DNA from: Kiritimatiellales bacterium
GTDB taxonomy: Bacteria; Verrucomicrobiota; Kiritimatiellia; Kiritimatiellales; Pontiellaceae
Assembly (NCBI GenBank): GCA_021734595.1
Contig: JAIPIO010000024.1
Span: forward strand, 1 to 19,224
Length of the DNA: 19,224 nucleotides
Reading direction: 5' to 3'
Shown: positions 1 through 6,720 of the stretch, piece by piece
How the letters are laid out: the number at the start of each line of letters is the position of its first letter
Position numbering within the stretch: the first letter of the stretch is position 1
Program-made: the position numbers and the translations under genes
Notes under the pieces: generated by a model
Seen by the model: only the letters and a program-made list of their open reading frames with translations
Databases searched by the model: none
Told to the model about the DNA's origin: nothing

Positions 1-1777
1 AAATGGTCTGCGGGGCGTCGGGGATGTGAATCTTTCCCCAGGTTTCGGAGCCATCCGCGTACCAGATCAGGTCGCCCGTATTGCGGTCGTAAAGCAACGT
101 GCCTTCGGAGCCGTCCAACAGCCGGTAGCGGCAGGAGGCGACCAGCTCGGCCCGCGCATTCTCGGGGTTGAACTGGCGGGTCACTTCATAGCGGTCTTCT
201 TTCCATTCAAAGGCGCGCACAACGGGGCCTTGGGAAACTACCACCCGCTCGCCGTCGCCCGGCGCGCCGAGGAGGATGTTCTCGATTTTCAGTTGCTGGG
301 TCAGCGCGCGGAACGATTCGCTGGTCAGCTCGGTCAGGCTGTCGTTGGCAAACAGGTACATGACCGGGGTATCGTACGGCATGGCCAGGATCATTCCGGT
401 TTTCCCCTGCGGCAGCTTGAACACCAGCAGGTCGGCGGGATCGTTCTCCATTTCCAGCGGGTAGGCGGAAACCTTGTCTCCCGTTCCTTCGATCCGCACC
501 AGGGAGAGTTTATTGTCGTCATCCTTGCAGACCAGCCAGCACTCGTTGCCCGACTCCAGCGCGCACCCGGCCAGTACGTTCCCGGGGGTGTCGAGAATGG
601 CGGGAAAACGGTTGATATCCTTGCGGGAATGCAGCGCGGCAATCTTCTCTTTTTTGCTGACGACGAGAATATCGCCGTTGGCGAGCCGGCTCACGCGGGA
701 TACATCCGAGAGCGAATCAATCCGCTCCGGTTCAGGATCCAGTCCCTCTTCGTTTCCGTGATAAATATGCAACCGGCTGAGTTCCGGCGCGGCGACGAGC
801 ATGTCGTCGAAACCGTCGCCGTTGAAATCGTTCGCCAGCCACGCGGGTGCGGCTTTTGCAATCGTTCCCTCCAAGCCAATCCGGTTCGGCGCTGTTTCCT
901 GTGTTTGCAGCAGGACGGGCTGGTTTTTTTCGGTGAAGCCATACAGGCGTAAAGCCATCCGGTTGCGCAGTATCATGGCAATGCGCGGGGGAGCGCCGTC
1001 GAATTCAAGAATATCCATATACTGCTTCGGCGGCAGATCCACCGGCTGTCCCGCTCCAAACGAACCGTTGCCCCGTCCGTAGCGCACCTTGATCGGGAAA
1101 CGGAGCGTATTGAAATAGAATACGAGGTCGTTGTTTCCGTCGCCGTTCACATCCGCGATGACGCCATGATAACTTTTATCATTGGAAAAGGTGAGGGTTT
1201 TACGGGCAAGGAAGGGCTGTTGGCCGCCGTTCCAGAGAATGTCGGCCTGATCCTGTCTGCACACCAGAATGTCTGCAAGGCCGTCGCCGTTGAGGTCGCC
1301 GGTCTGTATGGTGGTAACCGATGAAGGGTCTTTCACAAAGATCGGGATAGGTTCGCCGAACGAACCGTCCTCATGCTGGCTTCTGAGCCGCAACCCCAGC
1401 GCAGTGCCGAAGGTAAGCAGATCCGGGCGCGTGTCGTTGTTCAGGTCGGTCACCCGCACTGCGCCAAGGCCTTGATCCACGATAATGCCGATATTCTTGA
1501 AGCGCTCATCGAGTTCGGGCAGGGAATGGTCTTGGTCTGCCGTGGCCGGCAGACGCAGCAGGATCTCCAGGCGAGAAACATTGTTGTTGGCAAAAACAAT
1601 GTCATCGAGACCGTCGGAATTGATGTCCTTCACCAGCAGATGCGAAGCGCCATGGGTGAATTCATAGATTTCCAATGGCTGGAAACCGAAATCGCGTTCC
1701 GCTTTATCCGCACCCGCTCCTGCAGTGGCCGTCAATACCAGTATGCAACCAATCGGGATGATGGATCTTAAATGCAT
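1..1777 (-). CDS. FG-GAP/VCBS repeat secreted protein (partial, C-terminus beyond left edge)
   Basis: The reading frame is open from the ATG at 1777 to the window edge (592 codons) and has no stop, so the C-terminus is missing. Residues 1-23 form a signal peptide (basic start, hydrophobic core, AGA before Asp24). Calcium-loop motifs of the D-x-N-x-D-G-x-x-D type start at about residues 51, 111, 161, 209 and 317 (for example DINSDGLDD, DLNGDGLAD, DVNGDGNND, DFNGDGFDD). These define FG-GAP/VCBS blades, which usually build a seven-bladed beta-propeller. Such proteins are exported; the ligand here cannot be told. AGGAAG lies just upstream of the ATG, and the gene starts 11 bases after the stop of the upstream exported-protein gene, so the two are probably co-transcribed. 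A copy of the dispersed TTCCA-N5-TGGAA palindrome encodes FQPLE at residues 32-36. Opposite-strand frames here are shadows. The family call is firm; the function is unknown. Confidence 0.85.
   Translation of the reverse strand, partial: MHLRSIIPIGCILVLTATAGAGADKAERDFGFQPLEIYEFTHGASHLLVKDINSDGLDDIVFANNNVSRLEILLRLPATADQDHSLPELDERFKNIGIIVDQGLGAVRVTDLNNDTRPDLLTFGTALGLRLRSQHEDGSFGEPIPIFVKDPSSVTTIQTGDLNGDGLADILVCRQDQADILWNGGQQPFLARKTLTFSNDKSYHGVIADVNGDGNNDLVFYFNTLRFPIKVRYGRGNGSFGAGQPVDLPPKQYMDILEFDGAPPRIAMILRNRMALRLYGFTEKNQPVLLQTQETAPNRIGLEGTIAKAAPAWLANDFNGDGFDDMLVAAPELSRLHIYHGNEEGLDPEPERIDSLSDVSRVSRLANGDILVVSKKEKIAALHSRKDINRFPAILDTPGNVLAGCALESGNECWLVCKDDDNKLSLVRIEGTGDKVSAYPLEMENDPADLLVFKLPQGKTGMILAMPYDTPVMYLFANDSLTELTSESFRALTQQLKIENILLGAPGDGERVVVSQGPVVRAFEWKEDRYEVTRQFNPENARAELVASCRYRLLDGSEGTLLYDRNTGDLIWYADGSETWGKIHIPDAPQTI
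1669..1685 (-). repeat. Dispersed palindrome, perfect copy in the FG-GAP gene
   Basis: TTTCCA-ATGGC-TGGAAA has six-base arms. The coding strand reads TTCCAGCCATTGGAA and encodes FQPLE (32-36), just after the signal peptide. It is the only good copy in the first 4.4 kb. Confidence 0.8.
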
Positions 1778-1788
1778 GATTCTTCCTG

Positions 1789-3468
1789 TTAATATTTAAG
1801 GACGGTCTTCTGGTGCAGGCCGTCTTCGACGGCCTCGGTGTAGGTGTAGGATGTGTTGAAGAACGAGGCGATATGGCTGGCTGGCGGCAACTTGCCAAAG
1901 TCGGGGGGTGGAATCCCGTTACTGCTGTTGATCCAACCCTGCCGGAACGCCCGGATATATTCCGGCTTGTTGAATGTTCGCACTATACGATCCATATTCT
2001 TCTTCCAGTCAACGGCGTTATAGGCGAACGCTCCGCCCGGCACATGCTGCCGGATTCCCTTGACCAGTTCGGAACGGGCAAAGGCCGGATTCGCGGCACC
2101 CTCGTTGTTTTGCGCCCGGAGCACCAGACGCACGCCGTCGGTTTCGCCGTAAACAAGATAATCCCCGCTCACGGTAAATGCCATGCGCTGCTGTTGCGGG
2201 TCGCTGGTTTTAATCTCATACAGGGTCTGTTCCAGGAATTCATCGATATTCAGCAACTGGTTCACCTGTTGCTGAAGCGCGGGCGCGTTCAGCGCGGTTT
2301 CCAGCCCGTTCTTGAACGCAATGGCATCCTTCAGTTCAACGGCCACGGCGGAAATCGCCTGATTCCGGCCCGAGGTACTGAAAGAGATGTATTTTGAATC
2401 CATGTTCGCAAAGAGGTCCTGTTCCAGATTGATGCCCGTATTTTGAAGAATCAGTGCCGGAATCATATCAAATTGCGGTTTCATCACGGGGGAAACCGAA
2501 CCGAGAATTGCCGGAAGCTCCCGCCAGAAGCGCAGCAGGTTGAAGCGACCGACCTCCAGCGAGGAGATGCCTTTAGGAATAAAGGAGACCATTGGCAGCG
2601 GGGAGGGGGTCGTGTCGAGCAGGGAAAAGATGCCTTTGGTCAGATCGGAAACCTTCAGGTTGCTGTCCGCCATCATCTCTGCTTCCTTGAGAACAAGGGT
2701 GAACGTGTATTTTTCGATGCCGAGCAATCCCAGCGCGTCAAAAAACGCCTCCATATTCATCGGTGCCGGCTGCCCGTTGGTCCTCGGCTTTATGCCGGCC
2801 AGCACGCGGCTGCGAATCAGTTCGGCCACCGGCAGCTCGACGTCCAGCCGCGGATCGCCGACTGGTTCTTTAATGGTATCTTTTTTCATGCGGACAATGG
2901 AGCGCTCCACCCACTCGCGCTCTGGGCCGATGACCAGTGTGTTCCCGTAGTGGGCCTGCCACGTGGAAGATTCCGCCGCCGTTCCGCCGTTTTCAATGTG
3001 CTGCAACATCATCACGCCCTGGAAGGTGCTTTTCTTGATGTCGAACGGGGTTTCGGATCGTTCCTTCATCTGTTCATCCATGCCCAGACTGCGGTCGAAA
3101 TCCTCCGCAGTCATTTGGGCAACAATATAATGGTCCTGCAGCTTCTCCGTAGCCCCGAAAACCACTTCACCCGTGAGCATTTTCAGCTCTTCAAGCCAGA
3201 GCTCGGACGAACCGGTTTTATCCTCTTCCAACATTTGGGTTTTCCAGTCGTCAAAGCTGGGATGCCCTAGAAAATCCTGGAATTGCGGATCATTCCATAA
3301 CCGGCCCATCGAGGAGAGCTTCAGCTGGCTCCAGAAATTGGTGGTGCTGGATATGCGGACAGAAACACTGGTCTCGGGCGGCAGCAACGCTTCACGCTCC
3401 AGCGCCTGTGCCGCGAAAGGGGTGACGAGTGCAAGGATGAGTGCCAGCCTTATCAGCTTAACGAACAT
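1789..3468 (-). CDS. DUF3352-like exported protein of unknown function
   Basis: This is a 559-residue exported protein. I chose the ATG at 3468 because it is preceded by AAGGAG and opens with a clear signal peptide (MFVKLIRLALILALVTPF, cleavage near AAQA). The frame extends 49 codons further upstream, but that stretch is Pro/Thr-rich and only mirrors the 3' end of the neighbouring protease gene. The mature part begins LPPETSVSVRISS, followed by alternating strand and helix segments. It resembles the DUF3352-type exported proteins common in Planctomycetes and Verrucomicrobia; I see no catalytic motif. The start overlaps the end of the upstream protease gene by 11 bases, implying translational coupling, and the FG-GAP gene follows after 11 bases. 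The three likely form one secreted-protein operon. The gene is certain; the family label is tentative. Confidence 0.75.
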   Translation of the reverse strand: MFVKLIRLALILALVTPFAAQALEREALLPPETSVSVRISSTTNFWSQLKLSSMGRLWNDPQFQDFLGHPSFDDWKTQMLEEDKTGSSELWLEELKMLTGEVVFGATEKLQDHYIVAQMTAEDFDRSLGMDEQMKERSETPFDIKKSTFQGVMMLQHIENGGTAAESSTWQAHYGNTLVIGPEREWVERSIVRMKKDTIKEPVGDPRLDVELPVAELIRSRVLAGIKPRTNGQPAPMNMEAFFDALGLLGIEKYTFTLVLKEAEMMADSNLKVSDLTKGIFSLLDTTPSPLPMVSFIPKGISSLEVGRFNLLRFWRELPAILGSVSPVMKPQFDMIPALILQNTGINLEQDLFANMDSKYISFSTSGRNQAISAVAVELKDAIAFKNGLETALNAPALQQQVNQLLNIDEFLEQTLYEIKTSDPQQQRMAFTVSGDYLVYGETDGVRLVLRAQNNEGAANPAFARSELVKGIRQHVPGGAFAYNAVDWKKNMDRIVRTFNKPEYIRAFRQGWINSSNGIPPPDFGKLPPASHIASFFNTSYTYTEAVEDGLHQKTVLKY

Positions 3469-4417
3469 GTTCAGTCTCCTTCTGGTCGGTGGAAAATTTT
3501 CCGGGGCGGCGGGGCGGATCCGGGTAGACGAAACCGGATTCGGGGTTGGTGGCGTCGTAGGCAAATGCGTCGAGGTGGTCCAGGATGTATTTCGCGTGCA
3601 AGGCCGGAATGGCAAAGTTCAGCCCTTCCATGCTGGCCGCACCCATATTGATGATGCCCACCACCTGGCCGCGCCCGTTGAACAGCGGCCCGCCGGAGTT
3701 GCCCGGATTCACCGGGGCGTCCACCTGCAGGTAGAGAATGCCGCCGAAGTTGCGATGGGTCTGGCTGACCACCCCTTCGGTCACCGTCCGCTCCAGTCCC
3801 ATCGGGTTGCCGATGGCAAAAACCGTTTCGCCGACCGTCATTTGTTCTGTTGGCGCAAACACAACCGGTGTGATTTCCGTGTCGAACTCCTTCAGGCGCA
3901 GTACCGCCAAATCATGGAACGGTGCGGTGGCCACAATCTCCACCTCCTTGTGCACGATGCGCCGCATGATTTTGCCCGCTCTGAGAAACTGGGTAACGGC
4001 GATGTGTTTTTCGCCCTTGATGACGTGGAAATTGGTCAGCAGATAACCCTTCTTGTTGAGGAAAAATCCGGAGCCGAGACCGGCGGCGGTTTTAACGAGC
4101 ACCACCGCAGGCGCATAGCGTTCGGCCGCGTCCGAAGTCGAGAGCCGGTCCGTCGCCTCGATGTGATAAAGCCGGTCCGTATCCACCGGAACGGTTCCCT
4201 CCGTCTGCCGCTCTTCAAGGATGCTCAGCACTTCATCGGCAGGGATGCGCAGTACATCGAATCCGAGATCCAGCACGATGGAACCATCGGACTGTTTCAG
4301 CACCGGCGCATTGACGCGCGCGCCGTCGCGCAACACCACTTCTTCGGCAAGACCGCACCGCGCGGCCAGCAGCAGCGCCGCGCAAATCCATGTTCCGGTT
4401 TTAAACATATTCTGCAT
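3458..4417 (-). CDS. HtrA/DegP-like S1C serine protease lacking a PDZ domain
   Basis: This 319-residue trypsin-fold endopeptidase probably acts in the periplasm or outside the cell. With the ATG at 4417 as residue 1, an export signal (hydrophobic about 9-20) is followed by a small beta-rich region (about 27-65) and then the protease domain. The catalytic triad is visible: His131 in LLTNFHVI, Asp169 in FHDLAVL and Ser241 in GNSGGPLF. HtrA-type motifs AIGNPMGLERTVTEG and VDAPVNPGNSGGP surround it. The chain ends about 78 residues after the serine, leaving no room for the usual PDZ domain. A second ATG lies at 4408. A longer frame to 4561 exists, but it runs through palindromic repeats and the aminotransferase 3' end, so it is not used. 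It is first in an operon with two more exported proteins, preceded by a candidate promoter. Substrates are unknown. Confidence 0.88.
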   Translation of the reverse strand: MQNMFKTGTWICAALLLAARCGLAEEVVLRDGARVNAPVLKQSDGSIVLDLGFDVLRIPADEVLSILEERQTEGTVPVDTDRLYHIEATDRLSTSDAAERYAPAVVLVKTAAGLGSGFFLNKKGYLLTNFHVIKGEKHIAVTQFLRAGKIMRRIVHKEVEIVATAPFHDLAVLRLKEFDTEITPVVFAPTEQMTVGETVFAIGNPMGLERTVTEGVVSQTHRNFGGILYLQVDAPVNPGNSGGPLFNGRGQVVGIINMGAASMEGLNFAIPALHAKYILDHLDAFAYDATNPESGFVYPDPPRRPGKFSTDQKETEHVR

Positions 4418-4428
4418 AATATAAATCG

Positions 4429-4457
4429 ATCCTATCCAACTTCCCATGAAGTGACAA
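4429..4457 (-). promoter_or_regulatory. Candidate sigma70-type promoter of the protease operon
   Basis: Read on the minus strand, TTGTCA (4457-4452; 5 of 6 to TTGACA) and TAGGAT (4434-4429; 4 of 6 to TATAAT) are separated by exactly 17 bases. The predicted start would leave only a few bases of leader before the ATG at 4417, which fits the lack of a clear Shine-Dalgarno there. A tandem pair of palindromes sits directly upstream. This is a prediction from sequence only. Confidence 0.5.
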
Positions 4458-4463
4458 CCATCG

Positions 4464-4480
4464 TTTCCAGACGTTGGAAA
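4464..4480 (+). repeat. Dispersed palindrome, perfect copy (intergenic, tandem pair member 1)
   Basis: TTTCCA-GACGT-TGGAAA has six-base arms and fits the consensus TTCCARNCVTTGGAA. It lies between the end of avtA and the protease promoter, 21 bases from the next copy (start to start). As RNA it could form a short 3' hairpin after avtA. Confidence 0.85.
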
Positions 4481-4484
4481 AACA

Positions 4485-4501
4485 TTTCCAACCATTGGAA
4501 A
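4485..4501 (+). repeat. Dispersed palindrome, perfect copy (intergenic, tandem pair member 2)
   Basis: TTTCCA-ACCAT-TGGAAA has six-base arms and ends five bases before the avtA stop codon. It is in the same orientation as the neighbouring copy and two helical turns away from it, so a protein bound to both would sit on the same DNA face. Confidence 0.85.
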
Positions 4502-4505
4502 CGGT

Positions 4506-5759
4506 TCATGTGAAGATTCGCTTAACCTCGTCGGCGATAATGCGGATGCCTTCACGGACAACAGCTTCGTCTTGGGCGTAGGTCACGCGGATGCATTCGT
4601 GCTTGTGCGCCCAGTCGTCTTTCTCCAGCCCCGGGAAAAAGTGGTGGCCGGGAATAACCAGCGTGTTGCGCGCCTTCAGCCGCTCGTACAGCTCGGCGGC
4701 GGGGCAGGGGAGACCCTCGAACCACAGCCACAGGAAAATAGCGCCTTCCGGCTTGTGGACACGCCACGGCACCGAGTCGCCGAGCTCCTCGTGCAGCCAT
4801 TCCAGTGCCTGGAGGGCCTTGTGTTCATAATACGGTTTCACGATTTCACGGCTCATCTGCATGATCTCGCCGCTACGTACAAGTTCGATGGCCATTTGCG
4901 CGCCGAGCCCGCCCGGTGCCAGGTTCATCACGCCGTTAATATCGCTGATAGCTGCGGCGATTTCCTCGCGCGCAATCACGATGCCGGTGCGCATGTTCGG
5001 CAGGCCGAACTTGGAGAGGCTCATGCAGACCACCGTGTTGGGATTCCACAGCGGCTGCGCCTCGGTAAAGATAATGTTCGGGAACGGGGTGCCGTAGGCG
5101 TTGTCGATGATGAACGGAATATCGTTCTCCCGCGCAATGGTATCGAGATGCTCAATCTCTTCATCGGTCAAAACGTTGCCGGTCGGGTTGGTGGGGCGCG
5201 AAACGCAGATCGCGCCGATGTCGTCGCCGGTTTCCAATGATTGGAAATCCACGTGGTATTTGAACAGGCGGTTTTCCAATGTTTGGATAACTGGTCGGCT
5301 CGCCGCAAAGAAGTTGTCGATCAGTCCCACATCGGCATAGCCGATGTATTCCGGCGTCAGCGGCAGGAGTACTTTCTTCGCTGTCCCGTCGGAGAACTCG
5401 CCGGCAAAGAGATTGAAGAGATAGAAGAAGGCGTTTTGGCTGCCGTTGGTCAGCGCAATGTTTTCCGGGCCGATATCCCAGCCGAATTTCCCCCGCAGCA
5501 TTTCAGCCAGCGCCTCGATGAACGGCGCGTTGCCCCTTGCTCCGTCGTAGTTGCCGATCATTTTCTCAAAAGCGGACTCCTCGGCCAGAATCTGTTCCAT
5601 CCGTTCGCGGAACCGCTGCTGCATGGCCGGGATGTGCGCCGGGTTGCCGCCGCCGAGCATCAGCATGCTGCTGTTGGTCATCGCCTCGCCGAGATCATCC
5701 ATCAGCTGGGTGATCCCCGCCTTGCGCGTAAACTTTTCACCGAATTTGGAAAGCTTCAT
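4506..5759 (-). CDS. avtA: Valine--pyruvate aminotransferase (AvtA)
   Basis: This PLP-dependent class I/II aminotransferase interconverts valine plus pyruvate with 2-oxoisovalerate plus alanine in the cytoplasm, linking alanine and branched-chain amino acid synthesis. The 417 residues match the E. coli length, and long identical stretches are recognisable: FGEKFTRKAGIT near the start, MLGGGNPA, IALTNGSQNAFFYLFNLFAG, FKYHVDF, ICVSRPTNPTGNV (about 184-196), IDNAYGTPFP, CMSLSKFGLP with the PLP lysine at Lys250, and KPEGAIFLWLWF. The ATG at 5759 was chosen over an upstream in-frame ATG because AAGGTG precedes it and homology begins there. It follows cmoB by 13 bases, so it is probably in one operon with cmoAB. 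Three copies of the dispersed palindrome encode IQTLE (158-162), FQSLE (172-176) and LQALE (316-320). The two that I can align with E. coli AvtA add no length. Confidence 0.95.
   Translation of the reverse strand: MKLSKFGEKFTRKAGITQLMDDLGEAMTNSSMLMLGGGNPAHIPAMQQRFRERMEQILAEESAFEKMIGNYDGARGNAPFIEALAEMLRGKFGWDIGPENIALTNGSQNAFFYLFNLFAGEFSDGTAKKVLLPLTPEYIGYADVGLIDNFFAASRPVIQTLENRLFKYHVDFQSLETGDDIGAICVSRPTNPTGNVLTDEEIEHLDTIARENDIPFIIDNAYGTPFPNIIFTEAQPLWNPNTVVCMSLSKFGLPNMRTGIVIAREEIAAAISDINGVMNLAPGGLGAQMAIELVRSGEIMQMSREIVKPYYEHKALQALEWLHEELGDSVPWRVHKPEGAIFLWLWFEGLPCPAAELYERLKARNTLVIPGHHFFPGLEKDDWAHKHECIRVTYAQDEAVVREGIRIIADEVKRIFT
4800..4814 (-). repeat. Dispersed palindrome, degenerate copy in avtA
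   Basis: On the minus strand it reads CTCCA-GGCAC-TGGAA: the first arm base is changed and the last spacer base is C instead of T. It encodes LQALE in the usual repeat frame. Alone it could be chance; it gains support from matching the consensus centre. Confidence 0.5.
5231..5247 (-). repeat. Dispersed palindrome, perfect copy in avtA
   Basis: TTTCCA-ATGAT-TGGAAA has perfect six-base arms. On the coding (minus) strand it reads TTCCAATCATTGGAA and encodes FQSLE (residues 172-176), between FKYHVD and the conserved ICVSRPTNPTGN. Confidence 0.85.
5273..5289 (-). repeat. Dispersed palindrome, one-mismatch copy in avtA
   Basis: On the coding strand it reads ATCCA-AACAT-TGGAA: one arm base is changed and the spacer fits RNCVT. 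It encodes IQTLE (158-162), 42 bases from the perfect copy at 5231. Confidence 0.65.
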
Positions 5760-5772
5760 GCGGCACCTTGTA

Positions 5773-6720
5773 TCACGGGTTGGCGGCAATGACAACCGCT
5801 CGCTTGGGCGCGGGATGGCCCTCGATGGTTTTGGCGGGATCGGCAGGGTCGAGGTAGTCGGCGAGCGATTCGTAGGTCATCCAGTCCGTGGAGCGTTGCT
5901 CCTCCACCGAAGTGGTGGTTACGTCGACGGTGCGGACGTCCTTCAGTCCGCAGCGGCGCATCCAGAGTTCCAAGGTCTGGACGGATGGGATGAACCAGAC
6001 GTTGCGCATCTTGGCGTAGCGGCCTTCGGGCATGAGCGCATACCCCTCCGGGCCGTCGGTCACGAGTGTTTCGAGCACCAGTTCGCCGCTGGGGCGCAGG
6101 AAGCGCTTGAGATCGAGGATGTGGTCGACCGGCGACTTGCGGTGGTAGAGCAGGCCCATGGAAAAGACAGTGTCGAACGCGCCCGTCGTATCGGGCACGT
6201 CTTCGATGCCGAGCGGCAGCACCCATGCGCGGGTATCCCGGATGAAATGCTTCATCGCGAAAAACTGGCAGACCGATACGGGCGTGGGGTCGATGCCGAC
6301 CGCCAACCTGGCACCCTCGCCAGCCATTCGCCAGCAGTGGTAGCCGTTGCCGCAACCGACGTCGAGAATGGTGCGGTCTTCCAAGGATTGGATATGCGGT
6401 AGCACGCGGTCCCACTTCCAGTCCGAACGCCATTCCGTATCGATGTGGATGCCGTTGATGAAGTAGGGACCCTTGCGCCACGGGTGGAATTGCTGGAGCA
6501 GGTTTTCCAATGGTTGGAAACCTTCGCCCTCGACGCGCACTTCGCTTTTCAGCTCCACCGTGGAAGTTCCAAGGTCTGGAAGTTTCGAAAGTGATTCCTC
6601 CCAACCCTGGAGCAATCCGTGGTCCAGCCCTTTGGCGATTCTATCCGGCAACGATTCCCGCCACGCCTCCAGCGGCGTGTTTTCCAGGCATTGGAAAAAC
6701 CCTGTGTAGTCGATTTTCAT
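5773..6720 (-). CDS. cmoB: tRNA U34 carboxymethyltransferase (CmoB)
   Basis: CmoB transfers the carboxymethyl group from carboxy-S-adenosylmethionine to 5-hydroxyuridine at tRNA position 34, giving 5-oxyacetyluridine and widening wobble decoding. The 315 residues (E. coli 323) carry hallmark blocks: PWRKGPY with Lys83 in the place of E. coli Lys91, which contacts the cofactor carboxylate; NGIHIDTEWRSDWKWDRVLPH; the SAM-type motif ILDVGCGNGYHCWRM (about 118-132); FDTVFSMGLLYHR; GELVLETLV; and EEQR.T.WM.YESLADYLDP near the end. The ATG at 6720 overlaps the cmoA stop (ATGA), a classic coupled start. Five copies of the dispersed palindrome lie in this one gene, at residues 9-13, 47-51, 68-72, 110-114 and 247-251. 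All sit in variable linker-like positions outside the motifs above. Confidence 0.95.
   Translation of the reverse strand: MKIDYTGFFQCLENTPLEAWRESLPDRIAKGLDHGLLQGWEESLSKLPDLGTSTVELKSEVRVEGEGFQPLENLLQQFHPWRKGPYFINGIHIDTEWRSDWKWDRVLPHIQSLEDRTILDVGCGNGYHCWRMAGEGARLAVGIDPTPVSVCQFFAMKHFIRDTRAWVLPLGIEDVPDTTGAFDTVFSMGLLYHRKSPVDHILDLKRFLRPSGELVLETLVTDGPEGYALMPEGRYAKMRNVWFIPSVQTLELWMRRCGLKDVRTVDVTTTSVEEQRSTDWMTYESLADYLDPADPAKTIEGHPAPKRAVVIAANP
5968..5982 (-). repeat. Dispersed palindrome, one-mismatch copy in cmoB
   Basis: The coding strand reads GTCCA-GACCT-TGGAA, one arm mismatch from the consensus, and encodes VQTLE (247-251). Its spacer is identical to the copies at 6567 and 16073. Confidence 0.6.
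6379..6393 (-). repeat. Dispersed palindrome, one-mismatch copy in cmoB
   Basis: The coding strand reads ATCCA-ATCCT-TGGAA and encodes IQSLE (110-114), immediately before the conserved SAM-binding RTILDVGCG. Confidence 0.6.
6504..6520 (-). repeat. Dispersed palindrome, perfect copy in cmoB
   Basis: TTTCCA-ATGGT-TGGAAA has further pairing GGT/ACC flanks. The coding strand encodes FQPLE (68-72), just before the conserved PWRKGPY block. Confidence 0.85.
6567..6581 (-). repeat. Dispersed palindrome, perfect copy in cmoB (alternative frame)
   Basis: The coding strand reads TTCCA-GACCT-TGGAA with perfect five-base arms. It is one of only two coding copies not in the FQxLE frame; it encodes LPDLG (47-51). 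Confidence 0.8.
6681..6697 (+). repeat. Dispersed palindrome, perfect copy in cmoB
   Basis: TTTCCA-GGCAT-TGGAAA has perfect six-base arms. The consensus orientation is on the non-coding strand here, but the coding strand still reads FQCLE (residues 9-13). The spacer equals that of the copy at 16158. Confidence 0.85.

Noticed and set aside
26..952. A 308-codon plus-strand open frame
   Set aside because: It is the antisense shadow of the FG-GAP gene; the minus strand shows a signal peptide and five calcium-loop motifs with proper spacing.
1173..1187. Half-site ATCATTGGAA in the FG-GAP gene
   Set aside because: Only the centre and right arm match; the left arm is lost, so chance cannot be excluded.
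2443..4513. Long plus-strand open frames (275 and 446 codons) over the DUF3352-like and protease genes
   Set aside because: They have no recognisable domains and lie antisense to a protease with an intact triad and to an exported protein with signal peptide and ribosome binding site.
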